Assembly (NCBI GenBank): GCA_905216095.1
Contig: CAJMSQ010000019.1
Span: forward strand, 1-40,187
Origin: an uncultured bacterium
Lineage (GTDB): Bacteria; Bacteroidota; Bacteroidia; Bacteroidales; Bacteroidaceae
Length of the DNA: 40,187 nucleotides
Direction of reading: 5' to 3'
Each line of letters begins with the position of its first letter. Position 1 is the stretch's first letter. The notes under the pieces were generated by a model, which saw only the letters and a program-made list of their open reading frames with translations, did no database searches and was not told the DNA's origin. Of this stretch, positions 8,546-18,014 are shown piece after piece. The position numbers were made by a program, and so were the translations under genes.

Positions 8546-10438
8546 ATGAGAAAATGGAGAATTGAAGATTCCGAAGAGCTTTACAACATCAAAGGATGGG
8601 GCGTAAGCTACTTCGGCATCAATGAAAAAGGCCACGCCTACGTTTCGCCCCGCAAAGACGGAGTGAAAATCGACTTGAAAGAAGTTGTGGACGACCTTGC
8701 CTCGCGCGACATTACCGCGCCTGTGCTTTTGCGCTTCCCCGACATCCTTGACAACCGCATAGAGAAGACCGCGGAGTGTTTTGCGCGCGCCGAGAAGGAA
8801 TATAATTTCCAGGCCGAGCATTTTATCATCTACCCCATCAAGGTAAATCAGATGCGGCCCGTGGTGGAGGAAATCATCAGCCACGGAAAGAAGCACAACC
8901 TTGGCCTCGAAGCGGGCAGCAAGCCCGAGCTGCACGCCGTTCTCGCGACGAACATGGACAGCGACAGCCTTATCATCTGCAACGGACACAAGGACCAGAA
9001 CTTCATCGAACTGGCTCTGCTCGCGCAGAAGATGGGTAAGCGCGTCTTCCTCGTCATCGAGAAACTGCCGGAACTGAGAATCATCGCACAGACAGCCGAG
9101 AAATTGGGCGTACGTCCCAATCTCGGCATACGAATCAAGTTGGCGACGAGCGGTTCGGGCAAGTGGGAGGAAAGCGGCGGCGATGCGTCGAAATTCGGCC
9201 TCAACTCGGCGGAACTTCTCGAGGCCCTGCACATGCTGGACGAGATGAACATGCGCGATTGCCTGTCACTCATCCATTTTCACATAGGCTCGCAAATCAC
9301 AAAAATACGTCACATCTCCACAGCCCTGCGCGAGGGCGCACAGTTCTACGTGCAGTTGCACGCAATGGGCTTCGACATCAAGTTTGTGGACTGCGGCGGC
9401 GGACTGGGCGTGGACTACGACGGCACACGCTCGAGCAATTCGGTCAGTTCCGTGAACTATTCCATACAGGAATACGTGAACGACTGCGTATATACCTTCG
9501 TGGACGCGGCCAACAAGAACCAAATCCCCCATCCCAATATCATCACCGAATGCGGCCGCTCGCTGACGGCGCATCACTCGGTCCTGATTCTCGACGTCAT
9601 AGAGAGCGTAGCCGCTCCCCACATGCCCGAGGACTTCCAGCCTACGGACGGCGACCACCAGCTGGTGCGCGACCTGACCGAGATATGGGACAAGCTCTCC
9701 ACACGCTCCATGCTCGAGGACTGGCACGACGCGGAGGACATCCGGGAAGAGGCTCTCGACCTGTTCCGCCACGGCATCATCGACCTACGCACCCGGGCGC
9801 AAATCGAACGTATCTACTGGAGCATCTCGCATGAGATTTCGGAACTCGTACATCACCAGAAACACATCCCGGACGAGCTGAGAAAGCTTGACAGAATGAT
9901 GTCAGAGAAATATTTCTGCAACTTCTCGCTCTTCCAGTCCATGCCCGATTCGTGGGGCGTGGACCAACTGTTCCCCATCATGCCCATCGAGCGGCTGGAC
10001 GAGAAGCCTACGCGCTCGGCCACCCTGCAAGACATCACCTGCGACAGTGACGGAAAAATCGCAGCCTATGTCAATCACAACCAGCAGACGAGTTATCTGC
10101 CGCTGCACGCCATCCGTCCGGGCGAGCACTATTATATAGGCGTCTTCCTCGTGGGCGCGTACCAAGAGATACTTGGCAACATGCACAACCTCTTCGGTGA
10201 CACCAACGCCGTGCACATCTCGGTGGACGAGGACTCCTACGACATAGAAAAGACCATAGACGGCGAGACCGTGGCCGACGTGCTGGAGTACGTGCAATAC
10301 GACCCGAAGCAACTGGTACGGCGTCTCGAGAGCTGGGTCAGCAAGGCGATAAAGGAAAACAGGATTACGCACGAAGAAGGCAAGGAGTTCATCTCGAACT
10401 ACCGCGCGGGACTTTACGGTTACACGTATCTGGAATAG
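8546..10438 (+). CDS. speA: Biosynthetic arginine decarboxylase
   Basis: A 630-residue PLP enzyme of the alanine racemase-like fold III. It converts arginine to agmatine for polyamine synthesis. PLP-binding Lys99 is in YPIKVNQM. Other family motifs follow in order: LGLEAGSKPELHAVL, HFHIGSQ, CGGGLGVDYDG and ECGRSLTAHH, and the protein ends in NYRAGLYGYTYLE. The reading frame is open back to a GTG at 8495, but homology starts at MRKWRIEDSEELYNIKGWG, which gives the usual length, so the ATG at 8546 is used. It is last in the topA-aroK-speA run and converges on cysK. Confidence 0.96.
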   Translation: MRKWRIEDSEELYNIKGWGVSYFGINEKGHAYVSPRKDGVKIDLKEVVDDLASRDITAPVLLRFPDILDNRIEKTAECFARAEKEYNFQAEHFIIYPIKVNQMRPVVEEIISHGKKHNLGLEAGSKPELHAVLATNMDSDSLIICNGHKDQNFIELALLAQKMGKRVFLVIEKLPELRIIAQTAEKLGVRPNLGIRIKLATSGSGKWEESGGDASKFGLNSAELLEALHMLDEMNMRDCLSLIHFHIGSQITKIRHISTALREGAQFYVQLHAMGFDIKFVDCGGGLGVDYDGTRSSNSVSSVNYSIQEYVNDCVYTFVDAANKNQIPHPNIITECGRSLTAHHSVLILDVIESVAAPHMPEDFQPTDGDHQLVRDLTEIWDKLSTRSMLEDWHDAEDIREEALDLFRHGIIDLRTRAQIERIYWSISHEISELVHHQKHIPDELRKLDRMMSEKYFCNFSLFQSMPDSWGVDQLFPIMPIERLDEKPTRSATLQDITCDSDGKIAAYVNHNQQTSYLPLHAIRPGEHYYIGVFLVGAYQEILGNMHNLFGDTNAVHISVDEDSYDIEKTIDGETVADVLEYVQYDPKQLVRRLESWVSKAIKENRITHEEGKEFISNYRAGLYGYTYLE

Positions 10439-10482
10439 TCCGGAAGCCTTTCAGGAAAAGGCCGCACCGGTTGAAACCGAAC

Positions 10483-10528
10483 GGAAAGGGAGCGAAAGAT
10501 GCCAGCAAGCATCCTTCGCTCCCTTTCC
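10483..10528. terminator. Large hairpin between convergent speA and cysK
   Basis: A stem of about 18 bp (10483-10501 with 10510-10528, arms GGAAAGGGAGCGAA and TTCGCTCCCTTTCC) has one mismatch and an 8-base loop. It has no T run, but its position between two convergent genes fits a shared transcript end. Confidence 0.6.
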
Positions 10529-10567
10529 CGTGGGCTACCTATATCAATATGGTGTATGGCGAAAAAA

Positions 10568-11515
10568 TCAGAGGGGATAATCATCGAACGCATAGAGTTG
10601 CGTCGAAAGGTAACGTTCGCCCGTATCGGGAAGCAGGGCCACGATGGTCTTTCCCTTGTTCTCGGGACGACGGGCCAGCTGCAACGCGGCGTGAAAAGCC
10701 GCGCCGGAGGATATTCCCGCCAACACGCCCTCGCTGCGGGCCAGCAGCCGGGACGCACGCAGGGCATCGTCGTCACTGACGGGCATCACGGCATCCACGA
10801 CGGAGGCATCGTAGTTGGCAGGCACGAACCCCGCACCGATTCCCTGCAATCCGTGCTTGCCCGGCGCGTTACCCGAAAGCACGGCCGACGTTTCCGGTTC
10901 GACGGCATATACCTGTACGGCGGACTTCAATGCCTTCAGCCGGCGGCCTGTGCCGCTCACGGTCCCGCCGGTGCCCACTCCGGCCACGAATATGTCCACC
11001 CCGCCGGCCGTATCGGCCCATATCTCTTCGGCCGTCGTACGCTCGTGCGCGGCAGGATTGGCGGGATTTTCGAACTGCTGGGGGATGAACGAGCCGGGAT
11101 GCGCGGCCTGCAGTTCCAGGGCCTTGGCAATGGCGCCCTTCATGCCTTCCGCGCCGGGCGTCAATACCAGTTCCGCGCCCAAGGCCTTCAACAGGTTGCG
11201 CCGTTCCAAGCTCATTGTCTCGGGCATGGTCAGCAGCAGCCGGTAACCCTTTACTGCCGCCACCCAGGCCAGTCCTATGCCCGTGTTTCCGCTGGTCGGT
11301 TCGATGATGATGCCGCCCGGACGCAACTTTCCCTCGCGTTCGGCCGTCTCAATCATGGCCAGGCCCACACGGTCCTTGACACTGCCGCCCGGATTGAAGC
11401 TTTCGAGCTTCACAAGTACGCGGGCGGCCAGCGCCTCACCCTTTTCGATGTTGCCGACTTCGAGCAACGGTGTATTTCCGACCAGTTCGGTCAGACTACG
11501 GTAAATCTTTTCCAT
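10568..11515 (-). CDS. cysK: Cysteine synthase A (O-acetylserine sulfhydrylase)
   Basis: A 315-residue PLP enzyme of fold II. It replaces the acetyl group of O-acetylserine with sulfide to make cysteine. The PLP lysine is Lys47 in NPGGSVKDR. The substrate loop is PTSGNTG, the phosphate loop is [11 protein letters not shown], and the C-terminus has GERYLST, all typical of CysK. The frame is open back to 11602, but the family starts at [17 protein letters not shown], so 11515 is used. Its partner serine acetyltransferase is 20 kb away at 31416-32306. Confidence 0.96.
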   Translation of the reverse strand: MEKIYRSLTELVGNTPLLEVGNIEKGEALAARVLVKLESFNPGGSVKDRVGLAMIETAEREGKLRPGGIIIEPTSGNTGIGLAWVAAVKGYRLLLTMPETMSLERRNLLKALGAELVLTPGAEGMKGAIAKALELQAAHPGSFIPQQFENPANPAAHERTTAEEIWADTAGGVDIFVAGVGTGGTVSGTGRRLKALKSAVQVYAVEPETSAVLSGNAPGKHGLQGIGAGFVPANYDASVVDAVMPVSDDDALRASRLLARSEGVLAGISSGAAFHAALQLARRPENKGKTIVALLPDTGERYLSTQLYAFDDYPL

Positions 11516-11599
11516 AGTTTCCTGTTTTAATTTGTTCCGGACCATACGTTCCCCGACCGCAAGCGCCTTTCCCTGCCGTCGGCCGCCGGTTTCCACAGA

Positions 11600-11607
11600 C
11601 AAATGTA
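11600..11607 (-). promoter_or_regulatory. Possible -7 element for cysK
   Basis: TACATTTG on the minus strand lies about 85 bp before the cysK start. No clear -33 TTTG lies at the right spacing, so it is weakly supported. Confidence 0.3.
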
Positions 11608-11761
11608 CGGTTTCCGCACAACCGGAATAGGAGTACCTGCTGTTTTTTCAGATTTTTTGCATCATAAAAAAGAGGAATGCAATGTCCGGATGGCAATCCG
11701 TGCCTGCCCGCCGCCGGAAACCGGTAAGAAAAGCGCCACAAAGATTTCCTCACCGGACAAC

Positions 11762-11793
11762 AAAAAAACCGGAACCCTGAGGATTCCGGCTTT
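11762..11793 (-). terminator. Intrinsic terminator of the tRNA-Glu/rpsT transcript
   Basis: On the minus strand, CCGGAA (11784-11789) pairs with TTCCGG (11769-11774), flanked by A- and T-rich arms and a run of seven T. It follows the rpsT stop by about 20 bp. Confidence 0.8.
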
Positions 11794-11813
11794 TGTTTGC
11801 TTTCTTTTCAATA

Positions 11814-12068
11814 TCAGCCCAACTTGTTCACGTGGAGAGCGAGGCTTGACTTGATGTTAGCGGCCTTGTTCTTGTGGATAATATTGGTCTTGGCGAGCTT
11901 GTCCAACATCTTCTGCACCTTCGGCAGGAGTTCGGTGGCAGCTGCTTTGTCAGTCGTAGCGCGAAGCTTACGAACTGCGTTACGCATCGTCTTTGCGTAA
12001 TATCTGTTGTGCAGTCTGCGAGTCGCCGTCTGACGAATTCTTTTTACAGATGATTTGTGGTTTGCCAT
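11814..12068 (-). CDS. rpsT: 30S ribosomal protein S20
   Basis: An 84-residue, strongly basic helical protein that binds 16S rRNA early in small-subunit assembly. [21 protein letters not shown] is the usual S20 start, and the length is normal. It lies 26 bp downstream of tRNA-Glu on the same strand with no promoter between, so the two are very likely one transcript driven from 12217-12247 and ended at 11762-11793. Confidence 0.97.
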   Translation of the reverse strand: MANHKSSVKRIRQTATRRLHNRYYAKTMRNAVRKLRATTDKAAATELLPKVQKMLDKLAKTNIIHKNKAANIKSSLALHVNKLG

Positions 12069-12094
12069 TTTGTTCTTTTTGTTTTTTACTCTTG

Positions 12095-12166
12095 TAGTCC
12101 CTAGCGGAATCGAACCGCTCTTTAGAGAATGAAAATCTCTCGTCCTAACCGATAGACGAAGGGACC
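12095..12166 (-). tRNA. tRNA-Glu (anticodon TTC)
   Basis: A complete 72-nt cloverleaf on the minus strand: acceptor GGTCCCT with AGGGACT, D arm GTCT/GGAC, anticodon stem AGAGA/TCTCT around TTTTCAT (anticodon TTC), T arm AGCGG/CCGCT around TTCGATT, discriminator A. Confidence 0.95.
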
Positions 12167-12216
12167 GTACCTTTCGTATGCCATCCGTGTCTCCTTTCGA
12201 GGCCGAATTGCGAGTG

Positions 12217-12247
12217 CAAAAGTAAGACTAAATTTTGTAACAGCAAA
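12217..12247 (-). promoter_or_regulatory. Promoter of tRNA-Glu and rpsT
   Basis: On the minus strand there is TTTG (12244-12247), a 19-bp spacer and TACTTTTG (12217-12224), about 50 bp before the tRNA. It matches the Bacteroidetes consensus fully. Confidence 0.8.
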
Positions 12248-12388
12248 GGTTTCCCCTGTTTTTTTTGAAAAAAAGTTCGTTTTCACGGTCTTTGCACCGT
12301 CGGGACGTGTTTTTTTCGTAATTTAGAGGATGAAAATGGCGCGGGGATGCGCCGGAGTACACCTTATTATATATATATCAGGAAGGAA

Positions 12389-13123
12389 ATGTTGCTGAAA
12401 TCCCAGGGCATCGTGCTGCATACGCTGAAGTATAACGACGAGTCGATCATTGCCAACGTGCTGACCGAAGCGGCGGGCTGCGTTTCGTTCATGGTGCGCA
12501 TATCGCGGTCGCCCCGCTGTGCCGTCCGCCACACGCTGTTCCACCCTTTGGCGCTGCTGGAACTGGAGTGGAACCACCAGGCGGAGACGACGGGCCTGCG
12601 GAGACCGAAGTCGGCACAGACGGCCGTACCCCTGACATCGCTGCCCTACGACCCGCACAAGACGGCCATGGCCCTCTTCCTCGCGGAATTCCTTCACTAC
12701 GCCGTGCGCGACGAGTACGAGCCGGGGGCGCTGTTCCGCTACGTTTTCCGTTCCATAGAGTGGCTCGATGCCTGCCGCAAGGGATTTGCCAACTTCCATC
12801 TGGTGTTTCTGTTGCGCCTTTCGCGCTTTCTCGGCTTCGCACCCAATCTGGAGGAGATGCACGCGGGCGACTGCTTTGACCTGCTCTCGGGCGACTTTGT
12901 CCCGGATGTCCCGGTCCACGGGCACTATGTGGCGGCGGCCGAGGCGGCGAAACTGCCGCTGCTGATGCGCATGAACTTCGGCACAATGCACGTGTTCCGC
13001 TTCTCGGGTGCGGAGCGCAGTCGCCTGCTGGAGCACATCAACGAGTATTACCGGCTTCACCTTCCGAATTTTCCCGAGCTGAAGTCACTCGCCGTGCTGA
13101 AATCGTTGTTCAGCAACGTCTGA
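12389..13123 (+). CDS. recO: DNA repair protein RecO
   Basis: A 244-residue recombination mediator that helps load RecA on SSB-coated DNA with RecR. It begins MLLKSQGIVLHTLKYNDESIIANVLTE, the N-terminal OB fold. The C-terminal helical domain follows (about 85-244). The four-cysteine zinc finger seen in some RecO proteins is absent here; only a single Cys lies in that region. The frame extends upstream to 12347, but homology starts at 12389, which is also preceded by GGAAGGA. It is convergent with the large secreted gene at 13713. Confidence 0.9.
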   Translation: MLLKSQGIVLHTLKYNDESIIANVLTEAAGCVSFMVRISRSPRCAVRHTLFHPLALLELEWNHQAETTGLRRPKSAQTAVPLTSLPYDPHKTAMALFLAEFLHYAVRDEYEPGALFRYVFRSIEWLDACRKGFANFHLVFLLRLSRFLGFAPNLEEMHAGDCFDLLSGDFVPDVPVHGHYVAAAEAAKLPLLMRMNFGTMHVFRFSGAERSRLLEHINEYYRLHLPNFPELKSLAVLKSLFSNV

Positions 13124-13385
13124 GAGTCCGGCGGACGGCAGCAACGCACCGCAACGAGCCGGTGACGCGCGTTTTTCACAGTTTTTTCGACAAAAAACGC
13201 ACGGTCCCGGAAATCCGGCATTAACATTTTTAACTTTTGCGGCGGGAAAGAAAGGCGTACATGCCTTGTAGTTTCCCTTACATGCAGGACCGGAAAATCC
13301 TACAAGGCATGTAGTTTTTCCTACATGGCACTTACGAAAAACCGTCATAGGGACAGTTTGCCCCGAAACGGGCCTGGAAGGAACG

Positions 13386-13411
13386 AAAAAGGGACGGTTT
13401 CACGCCGTCCC
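13386..13411 (-). terminator. Terminator-like hairpin inside element A
   Basis: On the minus strand, GGGACGG (13405-13411 complement) pairs with CCGTCCC (13391-13397 complement) around a 7-base loop, followed by TTTTT. It begins about 15 bp after the internal -7 element, so the predicted transcript is only about 40 nt. Confidence 0.65.
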
Positions 13412-13426
13412 TGCATTTCCACGTCA

Positions 13427-13457
13427 CAAAGATACGACATTTTCCGCCCGAAAGCAA
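13427..13457 (-). promoter_or_regulatory. Internal promoter of element A
   Basis: On the minus strand there is TTG (13455-13457), exactly 20 bp, then TATCTTTG (13427-13434). The same arrangement with the same spacing occurs in elements B and C. Confidence 0.65.
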
Positions 13458-13601
13458 GAAATGTTAAAGCGGCCCTTATGTACAGAAATGTATAAAAGTG
13501 TATAAAAACGTTTATCGCCATTCTGATTTTCATTCCACGGAGAGACGTTCCGTCAGGCGGGACATTCCTTGTCGGACACGGAGACAACCGTTGTTTTTCC
13601 C

Positions 13602-13650
13602 GAAAAAAGGAATTGCCGCCACGCGGTTGTGCCGCGCGACAGCAATTCCT
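13602..13650 (-). terminator. Terminator of the large secreted gene
   Basis: On the minus strand, AGGAATTGC (13642-13650) pairs with GCAATTCCT (13608-13616), enclosing a second CGCGG/CCGCG stem, and runs into six T. It lies about 60 bp past the stop codon of the gene ending at 13713. Confidence 0.8.
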
Positions 13651-13712
13651 GTGAATCCAAGGCCCTGCCCCGCCCTGCCGGAACGGCTGAGGGGCGGGAG
13701 CAGGCCAAAGTC

Positions 13713-16700
13713 TTAACGTATTATCTTCTTGCCACCCCGGATGAAGACACCGTGAGCGTCGGGCGAGAGCACCCTGCGTCCGCTCAGGTCGTAGACGGCA
13801 TCCTGCTTCGCACCGGTATAGACGCCGTTGATGCCGACAGGCACGTTTCCGACGTTCAGCAGCGCGTCCACGATGGTACCGCTGTTGGCGAGGATGCCGT
13901 TTGCTCCTGTACAGGTGCCGTCTGCGGCAATCTGTCCGCCGGCATCGACACTGTTCCAGTCGGTCTTGAAGCGGATGCGGTAGATGCCCGCCGTGGCAGG
14001 TGCGGTGAAGTCGGGACAAACGATGGTGTTGCCCGGGTTACGCGCCTGTCCGCTGAGGGTTTCGCCCAGCGAGTTCACGCCGGAAGCGTCGGCCGTGAAG
14101 GAACCGCTGTAGAAGAAGAAGCTGACCAGGTCGGTGTTGCTCTGATCGGTATTGCCGTCGTTGAAACTGAACTGGCCGTCGTTCTCCAGGTCGATGTAGA
14201 CATAGCCGTGCATCCATGTGCCGCCGTGTTTCAGCGTGACGCCGACGGTCTCGCCGGGCTCACAGCCCAACATCATCTCTTCATTTTCCGTCAGGTCCAG
14301 ATAACGCTTCGTGGAAGAGTTTATGGTGAGCGTCTTGGACGCGCTTTCGGCCGGCGAGAAGGCAATCTCGGACAACGCACGGCCGTTGTTGGCTGCGCGG
14401 GAGATATTCTTGTCGAAGTTGATGCTGTAAGGTTCGCGCACCTTCTCGGTAACGGTGACCTTGACGCTGGCAACGACTTCGCCGTTGCTCTGGGACGTGG
14501 CCGTGATGAGGGCTTCGCCCGGCGCAATGCCCCTGACCAGACTGTTGTCCACGGTGGCCACTTCCTCGTTGTCGGAGGTCCACGTCAGCAACTTGTCGGT
14601 GGCGTTGGCGGGAAGCACGGTGGCATTGACGGCGATGGACGAACCTTCTTCCACACTGTATTCCTCCTTGTCGAAAGTAATGCCCGTGACGGCCACCACT
14701 TCCTTGCTGCTGTCCATGCCGTTGAACACGAACACGCTGCTGCCCGGCAGGGTGAGCGTCAGTTCGGCGTCGATGTCGATGGCCCGGCCTTCGGCGAGTC
14801 CTTCAAGGGCATCCTGGCTGGCAAATGCCTTGCGCAGCGTGATGCTGCCCGTGATATTGGCGGGTATCTCCAATGCCTCGCGCAGCGTCAGCGTGATGGT
14901 CTGGCTTCCGTTGGCACCATTGCGCAGCGTGAAGCAGGACTTCTCGCCGTTCCAGGCACCCCAGCCGTAAATCTCGGCTTTCGAGCCGGTCCAGGGGTCA
15001 CCTCCCACCCAGTGGGAATCCATCAGGACGTCGGCATTGTCCTTCTGCCAACGGATGCACTCGGCCAAATCGGCCCAGAGCTGGCCTCCGTTGATGCTGT
15101 TCATGAGATCGTAGTCGTTATAAAGCTCTACCATGCCGCTACCGCAGGCAAAGGCGCAACGAAGCTCGTTGAGCACGTTCTTGTATTCGCGGGAGTTGCC
15201 GGCGGGAGGCCCGAACTTCGTCAAAATAAAGCCATGCGTCATCAAAGTGTTGATGGGGCAAATCGGGGAATTGGAGACGTAATTCTGATGTACCAGATTG
15301 TCGCGATAAGTTATCCAGTTCTCGCGGTTTACCGAGTTGTCACCGATTTCTCCGTGGTCGTTCTCCTGACGCCATGTGGCATCGCTCACCTGATACCAGA
15401 AGGGAGATGCCCACGTTCCGACGGTTGTGTTGAAGAAGATGTCTTCCTTGAGGTTCTCGCGGACATACTGTTCGAGGCGGATGATGCCTTCGGCGTTCTC
15501 ATTGCCGGTGTCACCGTTGTCAGGACCGACTGCGGAGAACTGGGCCGAGATGCCGTCGAACTTGAAGAAGTTGAACTGTCCCTGACCGTCGCGGTGCTGG
15601 TTCTTGACCAGGTTGTTGGCGGCCGTGAGGAACACTTCGTAGTAAGCAGGATTGGACAACTGCATACCGCCACGGTTCTCGCTGTTCCAATAATTGCGAC
15701 GGTAAGTTCCGCTTTGGCCATAACCACCCACAGGACCGAGCCATGCGCCGCAACCAGCGTTCATCTGCGCCGCCTCATAGGCGATGTCCCTCATTTCGTT
15801 GGGGAAGCCGGAATGGAATGTCCACGTACCGTAGTTGTCCCAGCCGTCGTCGATGACGAAGCTGGCAGGGCCTTCGCCGAACTTGTCATACATGTTGGTC
15901 TTCCACTGTTCAAGCACGTCGAGTACCTGGTCTGCGACCATGTTGTTCGGCTCGGAGCCGGGCGCGGCATTATTGCGGTTGATGTTCAGCTCGTACCAGC
16001 TGATATAACACGGGAAGGCGCGCCAAGGCACTGCGCGCTCGCGCTCGCTGTAAGCCAGGAACGAACGACGCTTCTGCGTCTTGTTGATGGCAGTCTCGGC
16101 CTGCTTGCCGTCTTGTGCGACGAGGCCCACCACGGCAGCCACCTTCCAGGTCTCGCCTGCGGCCAACGTGGTATTACGGCTCCAACGGCCCTGAATATTC
16201 ACGACATCGGCATTGATATCAACGCCTTCCTTGGCCTCATATACCTCCAACTTGAACTCGGCCGTGGAGGCGATGTCGCCCTCGCGGTTGTCGCAGAAGG
16301 CACGCACGTTGAAGTTGCCGTCATTGGGGGCGATGAAGGAGAAAGTGTTGTTCTCCTTGGCCGTACCCGTATATCCGTGGTGATAATCACTGGCCACGAC
16401 GGAAGAGTTCTGGTCCAACAGGTCGGCACCGTCCAGGTCGAAACGTCTGGCCCCGCTCTTGTAGGTAATGGTCAGCACGGCCTTCTGGTTTTTCTTCAGT
16501 TCGACGGGCTTGACCACGGTGTAGTAGCCCTTGTCCGCGCCTCCCACCTCGATGACACGGGCGGGCACGTCGGCAGCCGCCATCTGCGTCCAGGCATCGG
16601 CGGCAAGGGTCTCGGTGACGGGCGTGGAGAGCAGCGTCCAGCTGTCTTCGCCGGACTCGGCACCGACGGTGTTGTAAGCGGTAGGCGTTTCGAGACCGGC

Positions 16701-18014
16701 AAATATCTTGTCGCTCATGATAACCTTGCCGCGCGTGTTGCCGACAGTAGCGGGCTTGCTGCCGGCCGCGGCGGCGTCCACATTATAAGTCATGGCGATG
16801 ACATCATACATGTCTACGTCGTCGATACCCGTCAGCTCCATCTCGGTACGCAGGTAATGGCTGCCGTCACGCAGCACGGCGCGCCACACGATGCGGATGT
16901 CCGACTCCTTATAAGTATAGGTATAGGTTGCCTCGAAGGCTTTTCCTGCGAAATGTTCGGCACCACCGATTGCATCGGCCTTGGCTGCCAGGTCCTTGGC
17001 CTCGAAACTTTCGAGTTTCATCTGGCTTGCGGCCACCTTGTCGCCTGCGCCGAATCCGACGATGAAGGGTTCGGTTCCGGCCAACAGGTTAAGGGCGTTG
17101 CTGCCCATGAAGTAGATGGCCTTGTCCGTCTTGAGGAAACTTGCAGCCAGCACATTGTTGTAGAGCGTATATACATTGTCTGCTTCCTCGCTGGCGGCTG
17201 CGCCCACTTCGTCCTGTTGTCTGGGATAGACCCAGGCGTTCGTGTACGTCGCGCTGGTGCGCAACTCGGGCATGTCATAATAGGAAACCGAAATGGTCTT
17301 GGCGGAATTGTCCACATCCACCACGGCAAATTTTCCTTGCTTCTGCGCGGCGACCACGTCCGCGGGGGTCAGTTGTCCGGCCACCGTGATGGTCTGTCCG
17401 TTCGTATAGGTCTGTCCGTTGATGGTGACGCTTTCGCCATCGGCCAAGGTAATTGCGTAGGTGTTCATCACCACTTCGCTGAGCGTCCAACGGCTTCCGG
17501 CATCCCCGGAAGCGTTGTTCGACCACAGCCCCACGGTGACAGTGGTGTTGTCCAGGGGATTATCGTTGCCGACACCCTTGTACCAGTTCATGTACTTGTC
17601 CGCAACGGCTGTCGTATTGTAGGGAGCGAACTGGTAATAATCCACGTCCGACACGGTAACCTTGACGGCGTTCCACGAGTTTGCCGAGGCTTTGTCGTCT
17701 ACAAGCACGGCGAAATTTGTTTTGACCGAGTAACTTGCGGCTTTCTCGTAGGAAACCCACTTCTGCCGGTCAATGCTGTAAATGTAGAAAGCATCTGCCT
17801 TGGCTTCGTCGGCGAAGAAGGCAAACTTACCCGTATTCCCCTTGGTCTGGGTCGGCGAGGTAAAGGACGTCATCCATAAGCCATTTCCGTTTTTCAGCAG
17901 GAAAATGTGCTCCGGACTCGCCTCATCCGTCGAAGGGAGAATGGTTTCCGTTTGCCCCCAAGCCGCCAAGGTAAAGACAGCCAGCAGGAAACTAAGAAAT
18001 AGATTTCTTTTCAT
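13713..18014 (-). CDS. Very large secreted glycosidase-like protein (GH36/clan GH-D-like core, BIG2, GEVED-like and T9SS-like tail)
   Basis: A 1433-residue exported protein. The signal peptide is about residues 1-20 (MKRNLFLSFLLAVFTLAAWG). A long beta-rich N-terminal half (about 21-640) leads into a TIM-barrel-like core with ASFVIDDGWDNYGTW near 720 and FNFFKFDGISAQ near 818, motifs resembling clan GH-D alpha-galactosidases, in which an Asp after a K-F/W pair is the nucleophile. The C-terminal part holds a bacterial Ig-like BIG2 domain (about 1108-1188, VTGITFDKEEYSVEEGSS), a GEVED-like beta-sandwich (about 1195-1340) and a tail AVYDLSGRRV...GVFIRGGKKIIR of the type IX secretion sorting kind. 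The substrate is unknown. The start at 18014 is set by the signal peptide; the frame is open to 18128. It is transcribed alone, with its own promoter region and terminator. Confidence 0.6.
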   Translation of the reverse strand: MKRNLFLSFLLAVFTLAAWGQTETILPSTDEASPEHIFLLKNGNGLWMTSFTSPTQTKGNTGKFAFFADEAKADAFYIYSIDRQKWVSYEKAASYSVKTNFAVLVDDKASANSWNAVKVTVSDVDYYQFAPYNTTAVADKYMNWYKGVGNDNPLDNTTVTVGLWSNNASGDAGSRWTLSEVVMNTYAITLADGESVTINGQTYTNGQTITVAGQLTPADVVAAQKQGKFAVVDVDNSAKTISVSYYDMPELRTSATYTNAWVYPRQQDEVGAAASEEADNVYTLYNNVLAASFLKTDKAIYFMGSNALNLLAGTEPFIVGFGAGDKVAASQMKLESFEAKDLAAKADAIGGAEHFAGKAFEATYTYTYKESDIRIVWRAVLRDGSHYLRTEMELTGIDDVDMYDVIAMTYNVDAAAAGSKPATVGNTRGKVIMSDKIFAGLETPTAYNTVGAESGEDSWTLLSTPVTETLAADAWTQMAAADVPARVIEVGGADKGYYTVVKPVELKKNQKAVLTITYKSGARRFDLDGADLLDQNSSVVASDYHHGYTGTAKENNTFSFIAPNDGNFNVRAFCDNREGDIASTAEFKLEVYEAKEGVDINADVVNIQGRWSRNTTLAAGETWKVAAVVGLVAQDGKQAETAINKTQKRRSFLAYSERERAVPWRAFPCYISWYELNINRNNAAPGSEPNNMVADQVLDVLEQWKTNMYDKFGEGPASFVIDDGWDNYGTWTFHSGFPNEMRDIAYEAAQMNAGCGAWLGPVGGYGQSGTYRRNYWNSENRGGMQLSNPAYYEVFLTAANNLVKNQHRDGQGQFNFFKFDGISAQFSAVGPDNGDTGNENAEGIIRLEQYVRENLKEDIFFNTTVGTWASPFWYQVSDATWRQENDHGEIGDNSVNRENWITYRDNLVHQNYVSNSPICPINTLMTHGFILTKFGPPAGNSREYKNVLNELRCAFACGSGMVELYNDYDLMNSINGGQLWADLAECIRWQKDNADVLMDSHWVGGDPWTGSKAEIYGWGAWNGEKSCFTLRNGANGSQTITLTLREALEIPANITGSITLRKAFASQDALEGLAEGRAIDIDAELTLTLPGSSVFVFNGMDSSKEVVAVTGITFDKEEYSVEEGSSIAVNATVLPANATDKLLTWTSDNEEVATVDNSLVRGIAPGEALITATSQSNGEVVASVKVTVTEKVREPYSINFDKNISRAANNGRALSEIAFSPAESASKTLTINSSTKRYLDLTENEEMMLGCEPGETVGVTLKHGGTWMHGYVYIDLENDGQFSFNDGNTDQSNTDLVSFFFYSGSFTADASGVNSLGETLSGQARNPGNTIVCPDFTAPATAGIYRIRFKTDWNSVDAGGQIAADGTCTGANGILANSGTIVDALLNVGNVPVGINGVYTGAKQDAVYDLSGRRVLSPDAHGVFIRGGKKIIR

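Larger units (their letters stand above)
11516..11813. other. Gap between cysK and rpsT
   Basis: It contains a possible -7 element for cysK (11600-11607) and the rpsT terminator (11762-11793). Nothing else was recognised. Confidence 0.6.
13215..13476 (-). mobile_element. MITE-like element copy A (with internal promoter and hairpin)
   Basis: A non-coding element of about 262 bp, one of three related copies. One end is CCGGCATTAACATTTTTAAC (13215-13234). The other end, read inward, is GCTTTAACATTTCTTGCTTT (from about 13471), an imperfect inverted match. Inside are ATGTAG-type half-sites: TACATGCCTTGTAG at 13259-13272, then CTACAAGGCATGTAG at 13300-13314 and CTACATGG at 13321-13328. These are followed by the ATAGGGACAGTTT block, the hairpin and the promoter. 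Strand is given by the internal promoter. It lies between the convergent recO and the large secreted gene. No transposase is encoded. Confidence 0.6.

Noticed and set aside
13569..17879. A 1436-codon open frame antisense to the large secreted gene
   Set aside because: It mirrors a well-supported exported protein. Its translation is low-complexity with no domain I recognise, and such frames are common opposite GC-rich genes with biased third positions.
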